64,000 bases of DNA, from NCBI GenBank assembly GCA_903813345.2, contig CAIIXF020000003.1:21344931-21408930 (forward strand), given 5' to 3'. Below the pieces are notes generated by a model, which saw only the letters and a program-made list of their open reading frames with translations, was not told the origin of the DNA and did no database searches. This stretch comes from Owenia fusiformis. Lineage: Eukaryota > Annelida > Polychaeta > Sabellida > Oweniidae. Below, piece by piece: positions 49,301 to 59,310 of the stretch. The position numbers and the translations under genes were made by a program. The stretch's first letter is position 1. Every line of letters begins with the position of its first letter.

Positions 49301-52300
49301 AAAAGTGTCATAGGACAGTGTGTCATGCTTATAGTATTCACATACCAAATATGAACAAAATTGCTCCACTACTTTTCGAGTTATAGTAAAATACGTTAAA
49401 ATGGCGGCCATTTTTCAAAATGGCAGCCATCTACTTAAAGTGTCTTTAGACAGTGTGCAATGTTTATAGTATTCACATACCAAATATGAACAAAATCGCT
49501 CCACTACTTTTCGAGTTACAGCAAAAATCGTAAAATAATGAGTAAAGACCACCATTTTTCAAGATGGCTGCCATGTGCTTCTTTAATATCTACATTTCTA
49601 GCTTTATTAATGTCCTATATAATTTTATTACATCTAAAACATATTGCTATTACAGTTTAACATATTGCACCTAAATTACTGTAAATTCGGCACTAAAATG
49701 GCCGCCTCGAGCAGAACTTCTACCCCCATAGGGTATATGTGTACAAAATATGAACAAAATCGGGCCAACGGTATTTGAGTTATTGCCCGGACGGACGGAC
49801 GGACGGAGGAGTTCCCTATATCCCTCCGAACTTCGTTCGATGGGATAATTATGGGCATCAATTTTGGGTCCCATGCGGCCAAATTGTGCAAATTTTTAGT
49901 TCAAGTTTAATTTTAGGGTCTGACAATGGTAAAAGTTGTTGATGCTGACAGCTACGTGTGCTACCTTAACCCACTCAACAGAAATGCCCTAACACCTAAG
50001 GCAATGGAGAGTTATATGGAACACCATCCTGTAAGTTCTGCCTCCTACTTCAGCTGTATTACTGTACAATAATGTGTATTTGACCACATTGAATGAGTCT
50101 CAGTCTATAATTACACATTTCTGCCATACATGTTGGTAGCCATTTTTGTTGTTTTGTTACATACTTTGTATTACTATTAACAGTGTCAATAATGCTGAAT
50201 TCAGCCTGTCATATGTATGCTAATTACCCAAATGCGAGTAGGTAGTTACCAGTTTCACCACCAGGTGGCTGATTCGGGTCAATTAACATGGCAGGTATAT
50301 AAGAAAGTTCCCTTAAACTTGAATATTATCAATTTAAGTGGCTCAATGTTCATATAACCCTTATGTGTCTAATACTTATACTAATGAAAATATGTCCAGT
50401 AAAGCAAAATATTATCTGTCCACTAAAAGAAAAGATATTTCATTTTTTGTGATTTTATAGCATGGGGTCTATGGGGAACCTCCCCGAGCTAGAAGTCACA
50501 TATTCGAAGAAAAGTAATTTTTCAAAGTTGATAAACACTTTTTAAAACCACATTTCTAGATGTAATTTTACATGTAGATTTCAAATATAATATTACTTTG
50601 ACTGAATTTTGAATTTTTAATGACGTAAATCAAGATTATTTCTACTCGCATCTGGGTTATTCTGTTCATTAAATTAATGAAACCATTAAAAGTAAGTCTT
50701 GGGCTGTTTTATTCATGAAATAAATTAAGAATTCAGAGCTATGGTATAGATATAGGTATGGACGAATGAAGGCCTTCTCTATATGCTAACTCCTCATTCA
50801 TGCACTATATGTTATGTGTTTCTATTCAGGATGGAGAGGATTTAATGTCAAAAGACAGAGATCTTCCAGAATACATGCCAGCTAAAGAATCAATCAGTGA
50901 TCGCAGATTTCTGAGCCAGTATTTTCGAGAAGCTTGTGAGGGATTCCCCATTCATTGGCTCATTCCTGCGTCACAACAGACAAATGATACAGCCGTGAAT
51001 ACAAAACGTAAGTATGATGAGTTGCATAAATACAATATAACTGCAATGAAATTATTAAAGGCCCCATTATAAAGTTTAAACCACTTTGGTGTCTTACTCA
51101 ATGTTCTCAAAAAGTGGTATGCCTCACCAAATTGATTACTAAAAATGAAACATGATGTTATTCATCAAAACTTTACACATTAGTTCATCCAAGGACAATT
51201 TTCTGCAAACATTTCTATTAAATGTGAAAATGTGATATTTAGACAACCAAAAAATTGATATCTTCCAATATCTCAGCAAAAGTAGGAGCTGGCACTAATG
51301 GTGTACTTGTAAATAACCAGTGTGTGTACTAGACAGATATCCCCCAAATTGTTAAATTCATGTACAGGTACTGTAAATTCGTAAAAATGACATTTTTCAA
51401 CATTTTCAGGAAAAACACGTGATGCAGATGATGATCAAAAATGTTGCTGTTATGAATGCCTCATTTGCCTTATCTGCCTTATTTGTAAAATCTGCTCTAT
51501 TATTGGGTAGATGTAAAACTTATCACCGGTCAGATGTCATCAAACTGTCAACATTAATGTGAAAGGAATCCAGCATCTAGATTTCTGTGACAATGTTTCT
51601 TAAATATCAGGGAATAGTAGTCATATTCCATTAGGACAAATCAAGAAGATAATATAGCAATATAATAACCTCATTTACTAAGAGTGTGTTTAGGTCTTAC
51701 CACAATATCAGCCTGGTCCATGTCCTCTACCTCCTCATTGAAGAGTTCCTCACTACTTGCGTCACTAGAGTCGAGATCTTCCCATGCTTCCTCCTCATCT
51801 AATATGTAAAAAGTAGCACTTAAACACATTCATACATGTACATATAGCACATGTAGGTACATTTATACATGTTCATGTTTGCGTACCTGTAAATATAGCA
51901 CATGTAGATATACTCCAAGTCATGTAGATAAATTTATACTTATACTGTACATACATATATAGTTCATACATGTACATATATCAATAATCAGTTGTTTCAA
52001 ATGGCCCGAGTTATGAAGTTCAATATACCTTCACTACAGCACAGGTTGGCAGCTATCTCAAGTGCTAGCTGCTGTGCAAGGATGCTGTGCTCGACATCTT
52101 GGACCATGTTCTCGTATTTTACATACTGTAGAAAGAAATAAAAGTAGTGCATGTAGTTCAAAGTTGTATGTCAGTAGAACTGCTTTGAATAAGTTTTCCG
52201 TCTTTAAGTGTCCAAACTAATTTTGTAAAAATGTCAATATGTGTCCAAACTATATTGTAAAAATGTTTATAAGTGTCCAAACTAATATTGTAAAAATGTC

Positions 52301-55300
52301 TATAATGGGCCAAAATAATACTGTAAAAATGTCTATAAGTGTCCAAACTAATATCGTAAAAATGTCTATATGTGTCCAAACTAATATTGTAAAAATGTCT
52401 AAAAGTGTCCAAACTAATATTGTAAAAATGTCTATGAGTGTCCAAACTAATATTGTAAAAATGTCTATAAGTGCCCAAACTAATATTGTAAAAATGTTAA
52501 TCAATTACCAAATTTCAAAAATAAAACGTGTTGAAATGACTTCTACGCCTCATACCTGGTTTTCTTCCGGAGAGCTGATCCCACTGTCTGGTGACCTTGA
52601 AACTTCCTCTTTCTGCAACATAATATTACCATGGTTACTTACAAAGTTGTCATAGCTGGAGTATGGTAATATGAAAAGTTATAAGTTGTCTTTATAAAAT
52701 ATCCAACCCGATTCAATATATTCCACAGTAAAAATGAAGTATAGATGCAGCATGGTATAATGTTCATTATGCAAGATACAGTATTGATGCCTTTACTTTT
52801 TGTGAGAGAGCAATTAACATTGTTAATAACTCAACTGAAATACTGGATTCTGATTGGTCGATAAGCGGTCAACAACAACTGTTGACCGCTGCTCAATACT
52901 GTTGACCGCTACTTTTGAAAAATAAGTTTCATGACGTCATAATGTTTACAGAAAAAAATAGTAGACGGACATTTTGTAAACGTTGATGAAAGTGATATTT
53001 TGACTTTAATGTACGACAAGTATAGCTAAAATGCAAATAGAAACGTAAAATTAGCATTAGTTTACTAATGAGTATGCATTGCTGGCATGGTTCGGAGAAA
53101 AGATTGTGAAATGAAGCCATGCCGATTGATGATTGTCGTCTATATGTGTATTATTAGTTTCTTCGGACTAACAAAAAAATTGTAGACCTCTCCATTCGGT
53201 CAACCGTCAAAATCACATACCTCAACTGTAAACCTTGAAACTACTGTTGACCTCGACCTTCAGTCTCTGTCACAATAGTTTCTCGGTTTACAGTCTCGGT
53301 ATACAATATTGCCGGTTGACCGATTGGAGAGGTCAACAAGTGTATACTGTTTCATTCACAAAATTTGGGTATTTTCGGTAACTTGTACCCTCCCACAGTA
53401 CTTCTCTCCTTATCCATACTAAAGTTTGTTTTTAACACTATTAAATGATAATTTAAACAAGATATTCTAAATAAACTTCAAAATACTTGTAAAACAAGTT
53501 CTGACCTGAGTATCAGGTGTAAGTTGAACTGCAGCCACTATCTGGGAGACGACATCTTGCGTGAGAACCTCACTAACAACACCCATGATTTCCTCCACAC
53601 TAGAGATATTTGTTGACTTTTCCACACACCGCATATTATATAATGTTCCTATAATTCCAACATAGTACAATGCATTATTGGCAATGTCTAAAAATATGGA
53701 GATTTAACAAATGTGCTGACCTGGTGACATGTTCAATGGAGAGATTTAACAAATGTACTGACCTGCAGACATGTTCTTTGGCAGGGTTTAACAAATGCAC
53801 TGACATAAAAATATGTTCTATGGAGGGGATTAACCAGGGGCATAACCAGGATTTACCAAGTTTGCTGATCTTTCAGAAAATGTTCCTAGCGGGAGGTTCA
53901 TTTTATAATGATAAGGGATTTGAGGCGAAAGGGAAGGGGGGGGGGGTGCACAAGCCCAACGAACCTGCCCTGGCTACATTCATGTTAACAAATTAACCTT
54001 CCAGTGGACACTTTCTGTGGAGGGGTTTAACAAATGCACTGACTCGTGGATATATTCAATGGATGGATTTAACAAATGTACTGACCAGTGGACATGTTCG
54101 ATGTAGGGGTTCGACAAATGCACTGGGCTGTGGATATATTCAATGGATGGATATACCAAATGTACTAACTTGTGGACATGTTCTATAAAGGGCTTTAACA
54201 AATGCACTTACCTGCAGATAATGTTCTAAGCAGCAGTTGTTCGCCATCTTCATGAGGGCTTCCCATAATGCTTTGCAAAGTGTCATCTGCTTTGAGCTTC
54301 AACATTTGCTGTACAGCATGTGTGTTGTTCTCTGAGATCGTGTGCAGACATTGAGCTGCAAAATAGAAACATGGCCATTTCATATGCATATATTCAAATG
54401 TCATATAATGAATTCCTTACACAAATGTAAATGTGTTAATTTCCTAGCAAATCAACAACACAGAGTAAATCAAAGTTTTTAGATTGCCACATAAATTACA
54501 GCAAAGTTATAAATATTGCTACAGTAAAACATCAGAGGCTACACACCTGTTGTGACAGCTAGGGGAAGGCCATACACAGAACTTTGTAGACAAGGAACTA
54601 ATGTTTCTATGAGGTCAGACTGGTTCAAAATGTTTACTGCAATTTCACTATTTTCACTAAAATATAAATAACGATGTAAGATCATAAATCTTTCACAATT
54701 ATATATAATGTTCAAAACAACCACTCTTAGCTTTTACTTTTACAAGTCAATGTGTTCTAATCGGCTTCTTCAATCCCAAATAGATTTATATTTGGAAGAA
54801 CAATGACACACTGAAAGTACAAGACATTCAGGGACTTTTCACCTCCTATTTTCTACTAAAACATGTTGGGGGGAATCAAAGGCACACAATTTCTGACCCA
54901 TTCTGTATTAATTCAAGAACTCAATCATATTTCGTAAGACGTCTTGGTGTAAACTCAACATGATTTTACTAAAACGTTTTAGCTAAGACGTCTTGAAATG
55001 CCGCGTGTAGTGTAAATAGGGCTAGTATTACATGGTTTTATTTATCTACAATACAAGTCATGATATTAACCTTTAACCAATTATGTTATAAAAATAGCGT
55101 TACCCTTTTGGGTCAGAAATAGGCTCTCAATTACAAAAAGAGAATATGTGGAACAAAACTTAATGTTTGAGAAAATATACTTATTTGATATCTTACCAAA
55201 TATTCCATAGAAGATGCATCGCCTGGTGGAATATATCTGTTCTTACATCAACCTTTTTGTCACTGGTCTTGCCTGGGCTCCAGTTAGCCTCATACTGAAA

Positions 55301-58300
55301 TATACAGTTGCACATAGGAACAAGGCTTTAACATGCCAAATGTCACAACCTACCATTTGTTACAGATGCTGAACAGGCTGGATGCTGAATGCCGAACACC
55401 AAACGTAGGACATTGTCCACAAAAAAGTTGGACCCTAAGAATATGTTGCCACTTGTGGGGTTGACATAATAATACTGTATATCAGATTCAAATAAAGAGA
55501 GGAAGACTTAAGTTGCTAAATTCCTACAAAACAGCGATGAGTCGTCACATACCAAATTTTGAGTTCATATTATAAACATGAACATGGTCTTTCTTATTTA
55601 AACTCATTCTGCCTACCTGTTTAAATAATGTAATCAAAGGAGTCATAACATCATCAGCAACCATCTTAGGACAAACATCTTCTGCTTCCATTGTACTCAG
55701 ATTTCTGAAAAATAAATACATTTTTGAAATACAGTCACATAGAAATATTTGGGTAAGTCAGATGTGTTTGATATATAGGTGAATGCACTGAATAATTGAA
55801 TGCTTATCAAAATTTCAGATTGATTAATTTGATAATTGCTGGAAATATTTAAGATGAGTACTGATTAATATACACATCTTTGCAACATTTATATTTTCTG
55901 GATTGTTTTGTACATAGGAAGGTTCAGTACATATTTTGGATTGGTCAATCTATAACCAATCAAAATACAGGATTTCACAATGGTGCACAATACTGTATAA
56001 GTGGTAATTTTGCCTAATCATTTAATTTTCCTATTTCCTAATTATTGCCAGGTTCGGAAAATTAAATGTCGGAAATATTGTCTTTATAATCTTATCCAAT
56101 GGGAGGTTTCTTGTTATTAGGAAAATTAAAATTAGGATAATGATGAAATTTGACCATTCGGAAAATTAACCACTCGGATTAAATACCACTTATACAGTAA
56201 CTTGCACTACCTACCTTAGTGTTCCCACTGCCCCCTGTCTTACTCCCAAGTTTTCATCAATCATCAAAGGCCCTAAAATCTTCACAATGTTCTGTTTCAT
56301 GAGCTTGCCTGCTGCCCCCTTTTGACATACTAGGTTGGCTATTGTGGCACATCCGCATTCTCGTTCTTCTACACTGGCACTTTGTAACTAAATACAAGTT
56401 AATAAATGCATAAACATATGGAATTCCACACTTAAAAAATATGTCAGAATAAACAAGATAACTAGGGTAGTCTGACTTTTTCACATCAGCCCTTAGTACC
56501 AGATTGAATTCTTTGATTTCATTAATCTCTGACCTTTACCCTTGTAAACTAATGATCTAATAAGCCGGTGTAAAATAGATATTGTTGCTACTCTAACGTC
56601 TAAAGATTATTCGGTTTTTAGTGCAGTAAGCCTGTGCCCTCTTATAATTTGAGGTCTTTCAGCCATGTTAAATTTTCAAAAAAACTGTATTCTCAAGATA
56701 TTAAGTCAAATGGATATAGACTAGTATCCAATATAGCCCAATAATACTAGACACATTTTACACAAAATGAAACGCACCAGAGTCCAGGATAATTATGAAT
56801 TTAATCTAATTGGCAATTGCAATGATCATTTCTGGCGATTTTACCACAATAACAAATTGTGTGAAAGCAACCCCTATCCCCTTTCACAGAGAACTATTTA
56901 CGTATGTTTATGTATATTTCAGTGTATATTTTTCTACTAAAATGATACAAACTATCTGTAAATAGTTCTCTGTACCCCCTTGCTGGCCCTGGCTATGGGC
57001 CTGAGGCCCGATTCATGAAAGCTCTGCAAGCCTGCGCAATTCCGCAACTCAATGCGGTACCACTATTTCCAATTCACAAAAGGGCCGCAAAGCTAGCATC
57101 ACCACAGACATCTTGCGGTACCGCGAGAATTACGCCAATATCGTGCGATACCTCTATACTTCCCGCAAATTACTCGCTGAAAATTCAGAGTAATAAATCG
57201 TCTTGAGAACCCATTTTACATTACATTTCAGCAATAGAAAGTATGTATGAGTGTATTTCTTGTATCGTCCTTTCATTAATCTAAGTTTCCCAATGAAAAA
57301 AGAAAAATTGTAATGTGAAATAGACTTCCAAATATGTCTCACTTTCCGAGAGGGTAAGCCTTAACATAATCCAAACACCATTCAAGTGCATCTTGCCAGC
57401 TTGGTTATACTAATGCAAAGCGCTAACAGTATTTTGATGTAAAACCATAATTTAGATGTAATAATTATTGTAAAATGGCATTGTTGGATAAAAAATGTCA
57501 ACCCGAGGTTTTGGTTTATGAGGGACACTAAAAGGCAAACTGACATTTGTGACTGGTGTCCTAATTGCCCGGGGGGTTCACTGTATATAAAACTCGACGG
57601 GGGTCCTGGGCTGAAGCCTCAAATATCAATATGTTCCCATACCAATCTGTCAAATTTCAATATGTTCCCATACCAACCAAAATAACGCCCAAAGGCCATA
57701 CCAAATGTCCAAAAATATGGGACCAATGCCATACCAAATGTCCAAATATAGGACCAATGCCATACCAAATGCCCAATAATGGGACCAAAATGCCATACCA
57801 AATGTCAAAATGTAGGACCAATACCATACCAAATGTTCATATATGGGTCCAATGCCATACCTTAATTCAAAGTAAATGAAATATAGGATCAATGTCATAC
57901 AAATTTGCAACTACTGGACCAATGCCATACCACGAATGTTAGGTAACGTATCTACAACGACCATTCTCATACCAGAAGAGCAAAAGTCCGACCATAGCCA
58001 TTCCTCAGAAAGTCAGAAATTTCCGGGCATTCCCATACCAAATCCTAAAATATGGGTCCATTCATACCAAACGTTGAAAAAGGTACCCCACATGCGCCGA
58101 GGATCCCCGTCAAGGTTTATATATAGTGAACCCCCGGGCCTAATTGGTGACACAGTCGCCAAGGACACGGATTGCGGACACTGAGATAACATGCGGCAAC
58201 TTGACAGATTTGTGGATATCTTAGTGAATACCACACAACGTAATACAATGCAGACACGTAATGTGTCCGCAAATACACTATGGACACGTAAGCTTGCGGA

Positions 58301-58591
58301 GCTTTCATGAATAATTCCTCTCGATTGGATATCGATTTGAAGGTTGACGATATTGGTCCACATACAGCTTGGCTCTAGAAATGGAATTTAATGGAAGACT
58401 ATTAGTGCACTCAACCTGAAATAAATTTAATAAGTCCAAACCTTTTCTATAAACCCGGCAATTGCACCTCCACCACACGCTGACTCGGCTTCACCGATTT
58501 CACTTTCTTCAGCCTCCAATTCGTTGACACTCTCGAGGCCAGTTGGACGATCTCTGTTCTTCTGGCGTTTCTTGACTTTAGATTTACCCAT
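37378..58591 (-). CDS. HEATR3: HEATR3 (Syo1-like): importin adaptor for the 5S RNP ribosomal proteins uL18 and uL5
   Basis: Sixteen coding exons on the minus strand: 58442-58591, 56215-56387, 55617-55704, 55197-55294, 54547-54656, 54212-54355, 53506-53687, 52556-52612, 52029-52125, 51701-51798, 45106-45251, 44371-44507, 44093-44178, 43698-43847, 43304-43477, 37378-37476. They join in frame to 1989 bases, 662 aa; human HEATR3 is about 680 aa. Diagnostic pieces: basic start MGKSKVKKRQKNRDR, an ARM/HEAT segment with RNLS and LLWNICE, AQQLALEIAANLCC, an acidic loop (about residues 366-397, DEEEAWEDLDSSD), and the C-terminal TNLIRFIKYK. The family chaperones uL18/uL5 into the nucleus. The exon 1 donor is a weak GTTTGG. 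Intron 10 contains the BRICHOS gene on the other strand; intron 15 contains foldback FB3. ATTAAA-type signals lie at 37305-37310 and 37288-37293. Confidence 0.95.
38728..39270. mobile_element. TIR element in the FB3 left arm (CAGGGTGTCC end), truncated
   Basis: Starts CAGGGTGTCCAAAAAACAGG after a TA. The right arm of FB3 lacks it (continuous sequence around 42285). Its two halves are inverted copies of each other (38765-38890 and 39160-39270), but the right-hand copy lacks the outermost about 35 bases, so the right terminus is lost. The first bases match those of the element at 3412. Confidence 0.65.
39900..40530 (+). pseudogene. Decayed coding sequence in the FB3 spacer, family not recognised
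   Basis: Plus-strand translation gives protein-like stretches interrupted by stops and frame changes: NTKTISALNRWAPGYNLRSH near 39960-40015, LTETINRLDSLANNNWMSLC near 40203-40262, and LITAYEANHRPVGINEIMKH near 40410-40470. The last is followed by ELMSFPIALIDE and a stop. Composition and lack of low-complexity sequence suggest a former gene carried by the element. It could be a transposase accessory or captured host protein; I cannot name it. Confidence 0.45.
44653..44880. repeat. Inverted-repeat element CAGGGCTCTC..GAGAGCCCTG, 228 bp
   Basis: Ends CAGGGCTCTCACCAGG and CCTGGCGAGAGCCCTG are complementary, and a second pair (tgtggtgct / agtctaaa) lies inside. It is inserted in HEATR3 intron 11 within a short tandem repeat of about 19 bases (caatggaaaacacaaagta) that flanks it on both sides. 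Confidence 0.7.
46558..46565 (+). promoter_or_regulatory. TATA box of the BRICHOS gene
   Basis: TATATAAG lies 94 bases before the start codon at 46659, in CCTATATAAGCC context. A pyrimidine-rich TCAGATC initiator-like site follows about 28 bases downstream (about 46586). No intron or other ATG lies between. This suggests a TATA-driven, probably tissue-restricted, promoter inside HEATR3 intron 10. Confidence 0.7.
46659..51510 (+). CDS. Type II membrane protein with BRICHOS domain, chondromodulin/tenomodulin-like
   Basis: Six coding exons: 46659-46724, 47161-47301, 47745-47852, 49917-50030, 50830-51007, 51410-51510; 708 bases, 235 aa, all GT-AG. Residues 1-34 are cytosolic, ending in KK; one membrane span covers about 35-57; a linker with an acidic stretch (MEDPEEGYY) follows. 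The BRICHOS domain runs about residues 85-185: its two hallmark cysteines are C120 (SYVCYLNP) and C179 (FREACEGFPIHWLIP), with D114/D116 just before the first. A basic TKRKTRD near 201-207 may be a furin-type processing site. The tail is KCCCYECLICLICLICKIC, which aligns with the start of the cysteine-rich end of chondromodulin but stops early at residue 235. BRICHOS domains chaperone their own C-terminal segment. It is nested antisense in HEATR3 intron 10. Confidence 0.9.
47967..48420 (+). repeat. 135-bp tandem repeat with AAAATGGCGGCC, first cluster
   Basis: Three units with steps of 135 bases (AATGG at 48127, 48262, 48397). Each has 'ttctaccaaaagtgtcattaga', 'gtgccgtgcttatagtattcac', 'aaatatgaacaaaatcgctcca' and 'gagttatagtaaaatacgtta'. 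In BRICHOS intron 3, right after exon 3. Confidence 0.88.
48480..49880 (+). repeat. Related 'aaaatggc..' dispersed repeat with GACGGACA tracts, second cluster
   Basis: Further 'aaaatggccg' and 'aacaaaatcg' phrases at 48530-49080; a GACGGACAGACA tract at about 49178-49217; two more 135-base units at 49268-49540; and a degenerate end at 49690-49830 with GGACGGACGGACGGACGG. It fills the rest of BRICHOS intron 3 up to 35 bases before exon 4. Related sequence (tccgtccgtgcgataactcaaatacc) is found at about 59675-59830 in reverse orientation. Confidence 0.75.
50224..50658 (+). mobile_element. MITE family 'ATGCGAGTAG', copy 4 of 4
   Basis: About 435 bases, nearly identical in order and sequence to 18852-19286, with ends TTACCCAAATGCGAGTAG and CTACTCGCATCTGGGTTA. 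Lies in BRICHOS intron 4. Confidence 0.87.
52206..52500 (+). repeat. 33-bp minisatellite in HEATR3 intron 8
   Basis: About nine units of 'gtgtccaaactaatattgta' followed by 'aaaatgtctataa'. A 33-base period (11 codons) without stops leaves both strands open, giving repetitive peptides that are not real proteins. It does not resemble the flanking HEATR3 exons. Confidence 0.9.
52830..53350. repeat. GTTGACC-rich region in HEATR3 intron 7
   Basis: The phrases 'ggtcaac' and 'gttgacc' occur many times in both orientations (52868-52915 and 53200-53335), with 'tctgattggtcgat' at one side and 'accgattggagaggtcaac' at the other. It is probably a decayed palindromic element. A TGACGTCA octamer lies at about 52933. 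Confidence 0.45.
53700..54211 (-). repeat. About 42-bp minisatellite made from the HEATR3 exon 6 end and donor
   Basis: Units at about 53700, 53742, 53785, 54022, 54065, 54108 and 54150 are copies of the segment 54192-54233, which holds the genuine exon 6 end and donor (CTGCAG|GTAAGTGCATTTG on the minus strand). The unit at 53742 keeps a plausible donor, CTGCAG|GTCAGTACATTTG. About 150 bases of other sequence interrupt the array at 53840-53990. Confidence 0.85.
55991..56199. mobile_element. Small TIR element TACTGTATAAGTGGTA, 209 bp
   Basis: Inverted ends of 16 bases enclose AT-rich sequence with several 'ggaaaattaa' phrases that are also complementary. It ends 15 bases from the exon 2 donor of HEATR3 (56214). 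Confidence 0.7.
57567..58139. mobile_element. TIR element with internal minisatellite, 573 bp, in HEATR3 intron 1
   Basis: Ends GCCCGGGGGGTTCACTGTAT and its near complement (..ATATAGTGAACCCCCGGGC) are flanked by CTAATT on both sides (57561-57566 and 58140-58145), a probable 6-base target duplication. The interior is a tandem array of about 30-34 base units, 'ccaatgccataccaaatgtcc'. Open frames on both strands here are repeat artefacts. Confidence 0.85.
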
Positions 58592-59137
58592 ACTGAAAGT
58601 ATTAATCGATTGGTCTAACGATAACTGGAGATATTAAAGAAAATGTATGAAAAATTAAAAACATGTGGAAACTTCAGAATTTTTTTTTCGTCCAAAGCTA
58701 ACTGCTTAATTCTTGTGATTTTTTCGAATCTTTTTATTTTTTCAATTTCATGGACGATACTACCTAAATTGCAACATTTCTCGACACTGAAAAAATCAAA
58801 ACGTTTAAACGAATAGTTACATACATATTTGATGAATTTATGAGTAGTATCAATCGAAAATTCTTCAGAAAGGATAGTACGAAGAGGCCAGTGTGTGGAA
58901 AGCTAGCAGTGCAAAATGTGGGAATTTCAAATGATTTATTTTCACATCAATTCACGTTAGCTTAGATTTGGCTGGACATTTTGCATCATAATTTGGTAAA
59001 TATACGCGTGTTGACGCGGATACTATTCAGTATTGTTCCGTCCTATTGATTGAAATTTTTTTCTTAGATTTAACATAGTTAAGAAATGAAATTCTCAAGA
59101 CTGTGGCTGAAATGCCTGATGCCATGGGAGGTAAAAT

Positions 59138-59310
59138 CACAGGGGCTTGTCTCGAGGCGTCGGGCAAGCCCTCCGATGAGTCTACTGCTAATTAATAGTA
59201 AAAATTTTCTACAAATTTCAGGTAGCATCAAAACCAACCACCCTTTTTACTATTAATAAGCAGTAGACTCATCGGAGGGCTTGCCCGACGCCTCGAGACA
59301 AGCCCCTGTG
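59138..59310. repeat. Hairpin element with 67-bp near-perfect arms
   Basis: Left arm starts CACAGGGGCTTGTCTCGAGG at 59138; the right arm is its complement ending at 59310, with about one mismatch in 67 bases. The short loop is about 39 bases. Such high arm identity suggests a recent insertion or conversion. Confidence 0.88.

Noticed and set aside
52158-52655. Open frames of 84-138 codons on both strands with NIVKMSI or ISLDTYRHFYN repeats
   Set aside because: A 33-base repeat is a multiple of three without stops; it lies in a HEATR3 intron and only overlaps the true exon 8.
57565-57910. Open frames with PYQMPN or FGMALVPY repeats
   Set aside because: Products of the minisatellite inside the TIR element at 57567-58139.
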